Part shown: positions 36,003 through 43,877 of the stretch, piece by piece
Layout of the letters: the number at the start of each line of letters is the position of its first letter
How positions within the stretch are numbered: the first letter of the stretch is position 1
NCBI GenBank assembly: GCA_027307335.1
Contig: DAHUXD010000060.1
Location: 117,347-181,346 of the forward strand
Origin: Acidobacteriota bacterium
GTDB lineage: Bacteria > Acidobacteriota > Thermoanaerobaculia > UBA5066 > Gp7-AA6
Reading direction: 5' to 3'
DNA length: 64,000 bases
The notes under the pieces: model-generated
Database searches by the model: none
What the model was told of the DNA's origin: nothing
The model's input: only the letters and a program-made list of their open reading frames with translations
Program-made: the position numbers and the translations under genes

Positions 36003-36947
36003 ATGGCAGCGACCGCGTCCGGAGAGACGGCGTCGGCCGAGGGGTCGGACGCGGGCGGTTCTCTGGCGGTCGCCGGCGCCCTCGCGGCCGCCATGCGGCC
36101 GAAGCAGTGGATCAAGAACCTGGTGCTGCCGCTGCCGTTCCTCTTCGGCGGCGCGCTCGGTTCGGCCGCCGGCTGGATCCGGGCCGCGGAGGGGCTCGCC
36201 GCCTTCAGCGTGATCGCGAGCGGCATCTACGTCGTCAACGACATCATGGACCGGGAGCGCGACCGCGCCCATCCCGAGAAGCGTCACCGGCCGCTCGCCT
36301 CCGGGCGACTGTCGGTCGGGACGGCGGCCCCGTTTTCGGCGGTCCTCGTCGCCTCCGGACTCGCCGCGGCCTTCCTCTTGCGGTCGGAGTTCGGCGCCTG
36401 GTGCGCCGCCTACGCCGCGCTGATGGTCGCGTACTCGCTCGTGCTCAAACGCATTCCGTTCCTGGAGGCGCTCATCGTGGCCGCTGGCATGCCGCTGAGG
36501 GCGCTCGCCGGCGCGGCGCTCGCCGCCGTCTGGCCGTCGCAGTTCCTGCTGTTGTGCGCGTACCTGCTGGCCCTCTTCCTCGTCGCGGGCAAGCGCCAGT
36601 GGGAATACCACCACATCGGGGAGCGCACCTCGGCCGAGCACCGGCCGGCGCTCGCGGCCTACCGCGCGGAGGGGCTCGACTACCTCTTCATCGTGACCGG
36701 GCTCTCGACCGTCTCGGCGTACAGCGCGTACAGCGTGTTTCCTACGACGATCGCCCACTACGCCGGACACAGTCTCGCCTTGACCATTCCGTTCGTGGTG
36801 CTCGGCCTCGCTCGGTACGTGCACCTCGTGTATCGCCGCGGGGGCGGCGGCAATCCCACCCAGGCCCTCCTCGTGGACGACCCGTGGCTGCTCGCGGTCG
36901 TGCTCGGCTGGGTGGTCACCGCAGGATGGATCATCTATGGCCGCTGA
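36003..36947 (+). CDS. UbiA-family prenyltransferase, decaprenyl-phosphate phosphoribosyltransferase type
   Basis: This 314-residue inner-membrane protein has about nine helices. The first aspartate motif NDIMDRERDRAHPEKRHRP and the start MRPKQWIKNLVLPLP are characteristic of the branch that attaches phosphoribose to polyprenyl phosphate, as in decaprenylphosphoryl-arabinose synthesis. The product would be a lipid-linked pentose donor for cell-envelope glycans. It overlaps the GT2 gene by 11 bp and is the first of three genes. Specificity for ribose is from family knowledge. Confidence 0.85.
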   Translation: MAATASGETASAEGSDAGGSLAVAGALAAAMRPKQWIKNLVLPLPFLFGGALGSAAGWIRAAEGLAAFSVIASGIYVVNDIMDRERDRAHPEKRHRPLASGRLSVGTAAPFSAVLVASGLAAAFLLRSEFGAWCAAYAALMVAYSLVLKRIPFLEALIVAAGMPLRALAGAALAAVWPSQFLLLCAYLLALFLVAGKRQWEYHHIGERTSAEHRPALAAYRAEGLDYLFIVTGLSTVSAYSAYSVFPTTIAHYAGHSLALTIPFVVLGLARYVHLVYRRGGGGNPTQALLVDDPWLLAVVLGWVVTAGWIIYGR

Positions 36948-37740
36948 TCGCGAAGTCGGGGGGAGGCCCGAGGGGACGCCGCCGGAGCGGAAGGTGCGGC
37001 TCGGCGTCGGTTTCCTGGCCTACAACGAGGAGGAGCTGATCGCGAAGACCGTCGCGGAGGCGATGTCCTCGCTGTCGGCGATTCCCGGGCTCACCTGGCA
37101 CGTCGTCGTCGTCAACGACGGCAGCCGGGACAAGACCGGAGAGATCGCCGAGGAGCTCGCGAGGAAGGACCCGCGCATCTCGGTCGTGCACCACGACGGC
37201 AACAAGGGCTACGCGGTCGCGACCGAGACGGCGCTGCGCAACGTCCCCGGCGAGGTCGTGATGGTCGTCGATGGGGACGGCCAGCACACGATGGCCGATG
37301 CGCCGAAGTTCCTCGAGGCGATCGACGGGGGCGCCGACGTCGTGTTCTGCTGGAAGAAGATCCGCTACGACGGCGCGGGCCGGAAGGTCCTGTCGCTCGG
37401 CCTGCGCGTCCTGTCGCACTGGATCCTGGGCTCGCCGCTGCACGACATCAACGCCGGCTGCCGCGCGTTCCGGCGCGACGTCGCGAGGCGGATCGAGATC
37501 AAGCACCGCATCAACTTCGTCGGCGACGAGATCTTCGTGCGCTGCCGCATCGCCGGGTGGAAGGTGACCGAGGTCGTCGTCCAGCACTTCCCGCGCGAGG
37601 CCGGCCAGTCGATCCACCGTCCGTTCAAGATGCTCGGCACGATCTGGAAGGTGCTACGCTACCTCTTCGCGCTCCGCGCCGAGATGCACCAGGCGGAGCG
37701 GCTGCGACGACTCGTCGAGGGCCGGCGGGCGGCCTCTTGA
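36937..37740 (+). CDS. Family 2 glycosyltransferase
   Basis: This 267-residue GT-A enzyme has VVNDGSRDKT for nucleotide binding, the metal-binding VVDGDGQH and the acceptor-side CRAFRRD region. It has no clear membrane anchor and resembles dolichol-phosphate-mannose-synthase-like GT2 enzymes. It probably transfers a sugar to a polyprenyl phosphate or glycan. It is coupled on both sides: an 11-bp overlap with ubiA and a 4-bp TTGA overlap with the next gene. Confidence 0.88.
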   Translation: MAADREVGGRPEGTPPERKVRLGVGFLAYNEEELIAKTVAEAMSSLSAIPGLTWHVVVVNDGSRDKTGEIAEELARKDPRISVVHHDGNKGYAVATETALRNVPGEVVMVVDGDGQHTMADAPKFLEAIDGGADVVFCWKKIRYDGAGRKVLSLGLRVLSHWILGSPLHDINAGCRAFRRDVARRIEIKHRINFVGDEIFVRCRIAGWKVTEVVVQHFPREAGQSIHRPFKMLGTIWKVLRYLFALRAEMHQAERLRRLVEGRRAAS

Positions 37741-39095
37741 GCGGCGGCACCGTCATCCTCGGCGCCGGTCCGACGGGACTCGGCGCGGCGTACCGGCTGC
37801 GCGAGCGCGGCGAGAACGATTTCGAGATCTTCGAGCGCTCGGGCCAGGTGGGCGGCCTCGCGACGAGCTTCACGGACCCGAAGGGCTGGACGTGGGACGT
37901 CTCGGGCCACATCATCTTCTCCGGCTACAAGTACTTCAACGACTTCCTCGGCAGGGTGCTCGGCGATCGGATCCGGTGGATCGATCGCGAGAGCTGGATC
38001 AAGTTCGAGGACCGGTACGTCCGCTATCCGTTCCAGAACCACCTCTCGTCGCTGCCCGAGCAGGCGATGCTCGAGTGCCTCGTCGGCCTCGTCGAGTCGC
38101 AGACGATCGACAGGGACCGCGCCTTCCGGAACTTCGAGGAGTGGGTGCTCGCCAAGTTCGGCTCCGGCGTCGCCAAGCACTTCATGAACCCCTACAACTT
38201 CAAGGTGTGGGCAACGCCGCTCTCGGAGATGGGCTACTACTGGATCGCCGAGCGCGTGTCCGTCGTCGACTGGCGCAAGGCGATCCAGACGACGCTCCTT
38301 CCGCAGAACACCGACTGGGGCCCGAACGCCAAGTTCGGCTATCCGCTGCACGGCGGCACGCTCGGACTGTGGAAGGGGGTCCTGCCGTTCCTCGGGGACG
38401 ACAGGGTCCGGTACCACAAGCGCGCCATTTCGATCGACGAGGAGAAGCGCGAGATCGCGTTTTCGGACGGCACGACGCGGTCGTACGAGCGGCTGCTGTC
38501 GACGCTGCCACTCGACGCGCTCGTCGCCCGCCTCTGCCACGCGCCCGAGAAGGTGCGCGCGGCGGCGGAGAAGCTCCTGTTCAATCGCCTCTTCTCGGTC
38601 GGCGTGGGACTGCGCCGGCCGTCACCGTCCGACAAGAACTGGATCTATTTCCCGAACCCGAAGACGCCCTTCTACCGGATGACGTACCTGTCGAACTACT
38701 CGCCCGAGATCGTGCCCGGCGGCGATACGTCGAAGTATTTCTCGGTGCTGACGGAGACGTCCTACTCGAAGTTCAAGCCTCTGCCGGAGGGCGACTTCGG
38801 CAAGGCGGTCGTCGACGGGCTCCTCGCCGAGGGGATCCTCCAGCCCTCGGACCTTCCCCTGATCGAAACGATCTTCCTGATCCACGCGGGCCACTCGTAC
38901 CCGATCCCGTCGGTCGATCGGAACCCGGCCCTCGAGACGATCCATGCGTACCTCGAGCCGCGGGGCATCTTCTCGCGCGGCCGCTTCGGATCGTGGAAAT
39001 ACGAGATCGGCAACCAGGACCACTCGCTGATGCAGGGCGTCGAGCTCGTCGACCGATGGATCGACGGCAGGGAGGAGAAGGTGTTTCGGAGCTGA
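37737..39095 (+). CDS. FAD-dependent amine-oxidase/UDP-galactopyranose-mutase-like flavoprotein
   Basis: This 452-residue protein begins with an FAD-binding fold (VILGAGPTGLGAAYR, then FERSGQVGGLA). TTG 37737 is the start: it overlaps the GT2 stop by 4 bp and places the FAD motif at the N-terminus. The overall layout and the GYPLHGGTLGLW segment resemble the protoporphyrinogen-oxidase/Glf-like group often found in surface-polysaccharide loci. With a lipid-pentose synthase and a GT2 upstream, a sugar ring-contracting or sugar-oxidising role is plausible but unproven. Confidence 0.78.
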   Translation: MSGGTVILGAGPTGLGAAYRLRERGENDFEIFERSGQVGGLATSFTDPKGWTWDVSGHIIFSGYKYFNDFLGRVLGDRIRWIDRESWIKFEDRYVRYPFQNHLSSLPEQAMLECLVGLVESQTIDRDRAFRNFEEWVLAKFGSGVAKHFMNPYNFKVWATPLSEMGYYWIAERVSVVDWRKAIQTTLLPQNTDWGPNAKFGYPLHGGTLGLWKGVLPFLGDDRVRYHKRAISIDEEKREIAFSDGTTRSYERLLSTLPLDALVARLCHAPEKVRAAAEKLLFNRLFSVGVGLRRPSPSDKNWIYFPNPKTPFYRMTYLSNYSPEIVPGGDTSKYFSVLTETSYSKFKPLPEGDFGKAVVDGLLAEGILQPSDLPLIETIFLIHAGHSYPIPSVDRNPALETIHAYLEPRGIFSRGRFGSWKYEIGNQDHSLMQGVELVDRWIDGREEKVFRS

Positions 39096-39121
39096 CGGAC
39101 CCCGCCATCGGCGGCGCGTGC

Positions 39122-39145
39122 TAGGATGCGTGCCATCAAGGAGGA
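39122..39145 (+). promoter_or_regulatory. Putative -10 box and Shine-Dalgarno of the one-module SLH protein
   Basis: TAGGAT at 39122-39127 and AAGGAGGA at 39138-39145, the latter 7 nt before the ATG at 39153. This is the best ribosome site in the window and fixes the start. Confidence 0.55.
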
Positions 39146-39152
39146 CATCTGA

Positions 39153-39920
39153 ATGACGAAGACGCGGATCGCGACGCGTGTCGGTGTCGTGCTGCTCGGA
39201 TGGAGCGCAGTCGTGGCATCGGGCGCGGAGCGGCCGGAACCCCCGAATGCCCCCCCGCTGCAGCTGCAGACCCCTCAGGTGTTCGGGACGACGTCCACGA
39301 ATTATCTGACGATTGGAGAGTGGAAGTTCACGCCGGCTTACTCGGCGTGGACGTACGGCGACACCAGCGGAAACCAGCCGATGCGCTACATCAACGTCGC
39401 GGGCCTGACCTGGCTCCTGTCCCAGCCCGACTTGCCTTCCGGCGCGGTGTTGACCTATCTCGAGTTTGACTACTGCAACACGAACGGCTCGAACAACATC
39501 ACGCTCGGCTTCTACCTGGCCGATAACCACAACAACATCTCGAACACGATCACGACGATGGACGGCACGCCGGGCAGCGGCTGTAGCACCCGGAGTGTCG
39601 ACCTGAGCGGGTACGGACTCACGATCGACAACCTCGGGAAGCGCTACCCCCTGTACGTCTTTTACAATGGAAATGCGGATGCAACGACCACTGTTGCGGG
39701 CGCGATCATCGGATACAAGTTGAAGGTCAGTCCGGCCCCAGGCGCGTCGGATTTCGCGGATGTTCCGACGAGCGACATCGGGTTCCAATACATCGAGGCC
39801 TTGTATGCGTCCGGAATTACCGGCGGCTGCGGCGGCGGGAACTTCTGTCCCGACAACCCGGTCACGCGCCGTCAGATGGCGATCTTCCTGGCCAAGGCTC
39901 TCGGGCTGCAATGGAACTGA
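39153..39920 (+). CDS. Secreted protein with one C-terminal SLH-like module
   Basis: This 255-residue protein has a signal peptide (TRVGVVLLGWSAVVASGA). Residues about 45-195 form a beta-rich domain of no family I recognise, with asparagine-rich turns (NTNGSNNITLGFYLADNHNN) and one Cys pair. The end is one SLH-like module (GITGGCGGGNFCPDNPVTRRQMAIFLAKALG). It is flanked by its own promoter and a terminator, so it is monocistronic. A more AT-rich, Asn-rich stretch than its neighbours suggests a different selective history. It is likely exported to the surface like the two proteins at the left edge. Confidence 0.8.
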   Translation: MTKTRIATRVGVVLLGWSAVVASGAERPEPPNAPPLQLQTPQVFGTTSTNYLTIGEWKFTPAYSAWTYGDTSGNQPMRYINVAGLTWLLSQPDLPSGAVLTYLEFDYCNTNGSNNITLGFYLADNHNNISNTITTMDGTPGSGCSTRSVDLSGYGLTIDNLGKRYPLYVFYNGNADATTTVAGAIIGYKLKVSPAPGASDFADVPTSDIGFQYIEALYASGITGGCGGGNFCPDNPVTRRQMAIFLAKALGLQWN

Positions 39921-39943
39921 ATCGATAACGTCATCGAGATGAG

Positions 39944-39973
39944 CGGCCGGCCTTCGGGCCGGTCGTTTCGTTT
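39944..39973 (+). terminator. Rho-independent terminator after the one-module SLH gene
   Basis: A 9-bp stem (one G-U pair) with a TTCG tetraloop, CGGCCGGCCTTCGG onward, spans 39944-39965 and is followed by TTTCGTTT. It starts 24 bp after the stop codon. Confidence 0.75.
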
Positions 39974-40001
39974 GGGGCCTCGTCGGGACGGCCGCTACAA
40001 T
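39972..40001 (+). promoter_or_regulatory. Putative promoter of the GT39-like gene
   Basis: TTGGGG (39972-39977) and TACAAT (39996-40001) with an 18-bp spacer. The -10 ends 14 nt before the TTG start. The -35 box begins inside the T-tract of the preceding terminator. Confidence 0.45.
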
Positions 40002-40015
40002 CGTTCGACAATTCC

Positions 40016-41977
40016 TTGAGCACGACCCCGACTTCAATCGGACCGCGCCGCGCGGCGCCCTGGCTGGCGCTCGCCGGCTTCGGCGCGCTCTGGTTCGCGT
40101 GCGCGGCGATGAACGCCCGCGAGCTCGCCGGCGTGCCGGCCGCGGCGCTCGGCGCGGGGCTCCTCGCGTGGATCGCGGCCTGCTGGCTCGATCCGCCCGC
40201 CGCCGACCGTCTCGGCCCGCTCGACGCTCCGGCCGGACGCCCGCGCCGGGTCCTCCTCGTCCTCGCGCTCGTCGCTGCCGGGGTCGCGGCATGGAGGATG
40301 CCTCCGGAGGAGCTCCGCTGGGACGGCGTCGCCGCGTGGATCGCCGCCGTGGTGCTGTGGCTCGCCGCCTGGTGGCCCCGGCGGATCGGCGGCGGGACGC
40401 CGCGTCCGGCCGACGGCCCCGGCCTCCCTCGGTCCGTCGTCCTCGCGGCGCTCGCGGTCGTCCTCGGCATCGCCGTCTGGTTCCTCTTCCACGCGCTCGC
40501 GGGCGTGCCCGCGAACCCGGTGAGCGACCACGCGGAGGAGATGCAGGACCTGCTCGACCTCCTCGGCGGGCGCGCCGGGATCTACTTCTTCCGCAATCTC
40601 GGCATCGCGCCGTTCCACTTCTACTGGACCGCCGGATTCCTGAAGCTGTTCGGGCTTCCCGTGCGGTACCTCTGGATCAAGGCCGCGACCGCGGCGTTCG
40701 GGCTCCTCCTGATCCCGGTCCTCTATCTCGCCGGCGCGGAGCTCGGCGGCTCCGCCCTGGGCCTCGCGTCGGCCGCGTTCGCGGCGTGGGGCAAGTGGCC
40801 CGTCTCGCTCTCGCGGCAGGGTCAGGAGTACGAGTACGCGATCCCGTTCGCCGCGCTCGTCCTGTGGGCGCTGCTCCGCTGGCAGCGCCGGGGCGACCGC
40901 GGCTCGATGCTGCTCGCGGGCGTGGCGATCGGGCTCGGGCTGACGACCTACACGCCGTTTCGCGTGGTGCCGCTCCTCGTCCCGCTCGCCGTCGGCGTGG
41001 CCCTCTTCGACGGGCGCCGCCGGGCGCGGCGCCTCGAAGCGATCGGCCATGGCTTGCTCGCGGCCTTCACGTCGGCGCTCGTGTTCCTCCCGGTCTTGAA
41101 GTTCGCGCTCGTCGGGGAGCACCGCGAGTTCTTCTGGGCCCGCATCCTCACCCGCACGACCGGCGCCGAGCAGCCGCTCGAGGACAGGCCGCTGTCGATC
41201 TTCGGCCGCAACCTCGTGCACATGGCGCAGGCGTTCCACTGGAAGGGCGCCTCGACGTGGACGGTCCTGACGCAGTACGACCCGTTCCTCGACGCCGTGG
41301 CCGGTGCGCTGCTCCTCGGGGGAGTAGTGCTCGCGCTCCGACTCCTGTGGGGCGGCGCCTGGCGCTGGGCGTGGCTCTTTCCGGCGCTGTTCCTGCTGAC
41401 GCTGCCCTCGACCCTCGCCCTGGCGTATCCCGATGAGAATCCGAGCCTGAACCGCGCCGAGACGGCCGCGCCCATCGTGTTCCTCGCCGTCGGGCTCGCG
41501 TACGTGTACCTCTGGCGCGGAGTCTGGCGCGAGCGTCTCGCCCTGAAGGCCGCCGGATCGGCCGCACTCCTCGCGGCGGCCGCGGCGTCGATCCGGAACG
41601 ACGCGGTGGACTACTTCGTGCGCCTCGGCCGGTCCTACGACGCCGTGATCGACCACGCCCTGGAGGTCGCCGCCGTCTTCCGGGACTACCAGAAGAAGGG
41701 AATCCCCCTCTCCCAGCAGTACCTCCTCGCGACCGACTTCTGGATCGACGCCCGCAACGTGGCGCTCGATCTCGGCGATCTCGCCTGGGTCGACGCGCAC
41801 AACGTCGCGCCGCCGCACGTGCCGGCGGGGCTGACGGCCCGCCCGCTCGTCTTCGTCTACCGTCCGAACGACACGACGCGGCTCGAACTCCTGCACCGCC
41901 TGTACCCCGGCGGCACGGAGCGGATCTACCCGCAGTCGTACGCCGACAAGAACTTCGGCGTGTACTACGTTCCCTGA
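40016..41977 (+). CDS. GT39/PMT-like polytopic membrane glycosyltransferase
   Basis: This 653-residue inner-membrane protein has roughly 12 hydrophobic helices and a C-terminal soluble part of about 130 residues. The first large loop has SDHAEEMQDLLDLLGGR, where acidic residues match the position of the catalytic Asp in ArnT/PMT GT-C enzymes, and the following NLGIAPFHFYW segment fits. Such enzymes transfer sugars from lipid-linked donors on the periplasmic side. TTG 40016 is chosen for position; no Shine-Dalgarno sequence is seen. The end overlaps the FkbM methyltransferase gene by 13 bp. Confidence 0.8.
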   Translation: MSTTPTSIGPRRAAPWLALAGFGALWFACAAMNARELAGVPAAALGAGLLAWIAACWLDPPAADRLGPLDAPAGRPRRVLLVLALVAAGVAAWRMPPEELRWDGVAAWIAAVVLWLAAWWPRRIGGGTPRPADGPGLPRSVVLAALAVVLGIAVWFLFHALAGVPANPVSDHAEEMQDLLDLLGGRAGIYFFRNLGIAPFHFYWTAGFLKLFGLPVRYLWIKAATAAFGLLLIPVLYLAGAELGGSALGLASAAFAAWGKWPVSLSRQGQEYEYAIPFAALVLWALLRWQRRGDRGSMLLAGVAIGLGLTTYTPFRVVPLLVPLAVGVALFDGRRRARRLEAIGHGLLAAFTSALVFLPVLKFALVGEHREFFWARILTRTTGAEQPLEDRPLSIFGRNLVHMAQAFHWKGASTWTVLTQYDPFLDAVAGALLLGGVVLALRLLWGGAWRWAWLFPALFLLTLPSTLALAYPDENPSLNRAETAAPIVFLAVGLAYVYLWRGVWRERLALKAAGSAALLAAAAASIRNDAVDYFVRLGRSYDAVIDHALEVAAVFRDYQKKGIPLSQQYLLATDFWIDARNVALDLGDLAWVDAHNVAPPHVPAGLTARPLVFVYRPNDTTRLELLHRLYPGGTERIYPQSYADKNFGVYYVP

Positions 41978-42807
41978 GGCCCGGGCACGAGCTTCTCGTT
42001 TTCGGCGTAGAGGAAGCCGAGCTCCTTCCAGGCCGGATTCGGGCGCGTGCGCACCCGGAAGCCCCGCTCGCGCAGGCGTGCCGCGATCTCGTCGTGCCTG
42101 TGCGCCGTGACGTGATCGTGATACTCGAGCACGATGCGCGCGATCCGCGCGAGGACCGCGTCGGGAAGCGACAGCAGGATCTCGAACTCCGCTCCCTCGC
42201 AGTCGAGCTTCAGGAGGTCGCAGCGCTCGATGCCCGCGGCCTCGAAGGCGCGGGCGAGGGTCGTCGCGCGCACGGCGACGGCGGGTCCCGCGGCCGCGCT
42301 GCCGTCGCCCGCCGTCCGGTGCTGCCCGGCGAGGCCGGTGACCGTGTACAGCGCGAGGTGGCCCTCCCGCGCGGCGATCGCCTGCGGCACGGCGCGGACG
42401 TTCGCGACGCCGTTCAAGCGGACGTGCTCCTCGAGGCGCGCGAACGCCTCGGGCAGGGGCTCGAACGCGTGCACGACGCCCCGCGGGCTCCGCGACGCCG
42501 CGTGGACGGCGAAGTCGCCGTTGGCGGCCCCGACGTCGACGATGGTCCAGCCGTCCCGGATCGGCGCGTCCCTCTCGTAGTCGGCGTCGATGCAGGTCTC
42601 CTTCAGGAGCCAGGCCTCCATCGGCGTGCGGACGCGGAAGCGCAGGCCGTCGGGCAGGACGATCTCGAGCGGCAGCGGGACGGGCAGCCCGAGGAAGAGC
42701 CGCACGACCGCGCCCCGCGGACGCATCCCGCGGAGGATCGTGAAGACCGAGCCGAAGTAGTAGAGGAACCGGGACAGGCCCCGGCTCCCGGGCGACGCGG
42801 CGGTCAC
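41965..42807 (-). CDS. FkbM-family SAM-dependent methyltransferase
   Basis: This 280-residue protein has the FkbM layout: VDVGAANGDFAVHAA (motif I), HAFEPLPEAFARLEEH, and LLKLDCEGAEFEIL. Members O-methylate sugars or polyketides and are frequent in surface-glycan loci. GTG 42807 is the only candidate start in frame before the conserved region. It is the last of eight co-oriented genes, 28 bp after the NHL lipoprotein gene. Confidence 0.87.
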   Translation of the reverse strand: MTAASPGSRGLSRFLYYFGSVFTILRGMRPRGAVVRLFLGLPVPLPLEIVLPDGLRFRVRTPMEAWLLKETCIDADYERDAPIRDGWTIVDVGAANGDFAVHAASRSPRGVVHAFEPLPEAFARLEEHVRLNGVANVRAVPQAIAAREGHLALYTVTGLAGQHRTAGDGSAAAGPAVAVRATTLARAFEAAGIERCDLLKLDCEGAEFEILLSLPDAVLARIARIVLEYHDHVTAHRHDEIAARLRERGFRVRTRPNPAWKELGFLYAENEKLVPGPQGT

Positions 42808-42835
42808 CGACCCGCCGCGCTCGTCCGTCCGGGTC

Positions 42836-43855
42836 TCACGACTTCTTCGCCTCCAGGTGGAGCGCCACGACCGTGTTGCCGCCGGCGTCGACGACGTAGA
42901 GCACGCCGCCCTTGCCGTCGAGCGCGAGCCCGGTCGGCTTGACGAACTTCTTGCCCGCGTCGTCCGCGTCCCACTTGCGCAGGACCTTGCCGGACCGGTC
43001 GAGCTCGAGGACCTGGCTCGCGTTCGGCACGGACGCGTAGATGCTTTCCTTCTCGTCGACGGCGAGGTACGGCTCCATCGAATCCTTCCACGCGGCGACG
43101 GCGATCGAGCGCTGGACCTTGCCGTCGAGGCCGAAGACCTGGATCCGGTGGTTGCCGATGTCGGCCACGAAGACGTGGGAGGGCGAGGCCGCGACACCCA
43201 CGGGGAAGGACAGGCCGTCGGGGCCGGCGCCCGACTTCCCGATGAAGCGCGGGGCCTGTCCCGGCGCGAGCAGCGCCATGCGGTTGTTGCCCGAATCGGA
43301 GATCCAGACGACGCCGTCCGGCGCGACGGCGACGCCGCGCGGGCCGTAGAGCTCCGCGACCGCGGTGCGCGCATTCTTCGCGCCCGGGATCGTGTACTGC
43401 TGCACGCGGCCGTTCCAGGTGTCGGCGACGTAGACGTCGTCGCCGTGGATCGTCACGTCGCCGGGGTCCTGGAGCTGGTATTTGCCGTTGCCCTTCACGC
43501 CGCCCCAGCCGCCGAGGTAGCCGCCGGAGAGGTCGAAGATCGCGATCCGCGAATGCCCGAAGTCCGTCACCCAGAGGTGGCCGTGCCCGTCGAGCGCGGC
43601 GCCCCGCGGCTCGGCGAGGCCCGACCATGGCGCCTTTCCGGCCTCGGCCGTGTCGCGGATCGCGGGCGGCGCGTCCGGCGCTGGGGTGGGCGTCGCCGCG
43701 GGGGCGGCGGCCGGCGCGACGGCCCCGGGGGCGCCGGCCGACGTCTCGCCCTTCTTGCAGGCGAGCGCGGGCGCGAGGGCGAGCGCCAGCGAGAGCGGGG
43801 CGGCGAAGCGAAGCACGCGGACGGGGGAGAGGGTCGCGAAGCGGTTCTGGGTCAT
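42836..43855 (-). CDS. NHL-repeat beta-propeller lipoprotein
   Basis: This 339-residue protein has a lipobox ending at Cys33 (LAPALAC), an Ala/Pro linker, then about six NHL repeats (EPRGAALDGHGHLWVTDFGHSRI, DVYVADTWNGRV, HVFVADIGNHRIQVF). It should be an outer- or inner-membrane-anchored six-blade propeller in the periplasm or at the surface. The propeller is closely related to the C-terminal propellers of the two upstream membrane proteins, including a shared W(K/G)(D/E)xxEP(Y/H) motif. The ligand is unknown. Confidence 0.87.
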   Translation of the reverse strand: MTQNRFATLSPVRVLRFAAPLSLALALAPALACKKGETSAGAPGAVAPAAAPAATPTPAPDAPPAIRDTAEAGKAPWSGLAEPRGAALDGHGHLWVTDFGHSRIAIFDLSGGYLGGWGGVKGNGKYQLQDPGDVTIHGDDVYVADTWNGRVQQYTIPGAKNARTAVAELYGPRGVAVAPDGVVWISDSGNNRMALLAPGQAPRFIGKSGAGPDGLSFPVGVAASPSHVFVADIGNHRIQVFGLDGKVQRSIAVAAWKDSMEPYLAVDEKESIYASVPNASQVLELDRSGKVLRKWDADDAGKKFVKPTGLALDGKGGVLYVVDAGGNTVVALHLEAKKS

Positions 43856-43877
43856 CGGTTCTCCTCTGGACTCGAGC

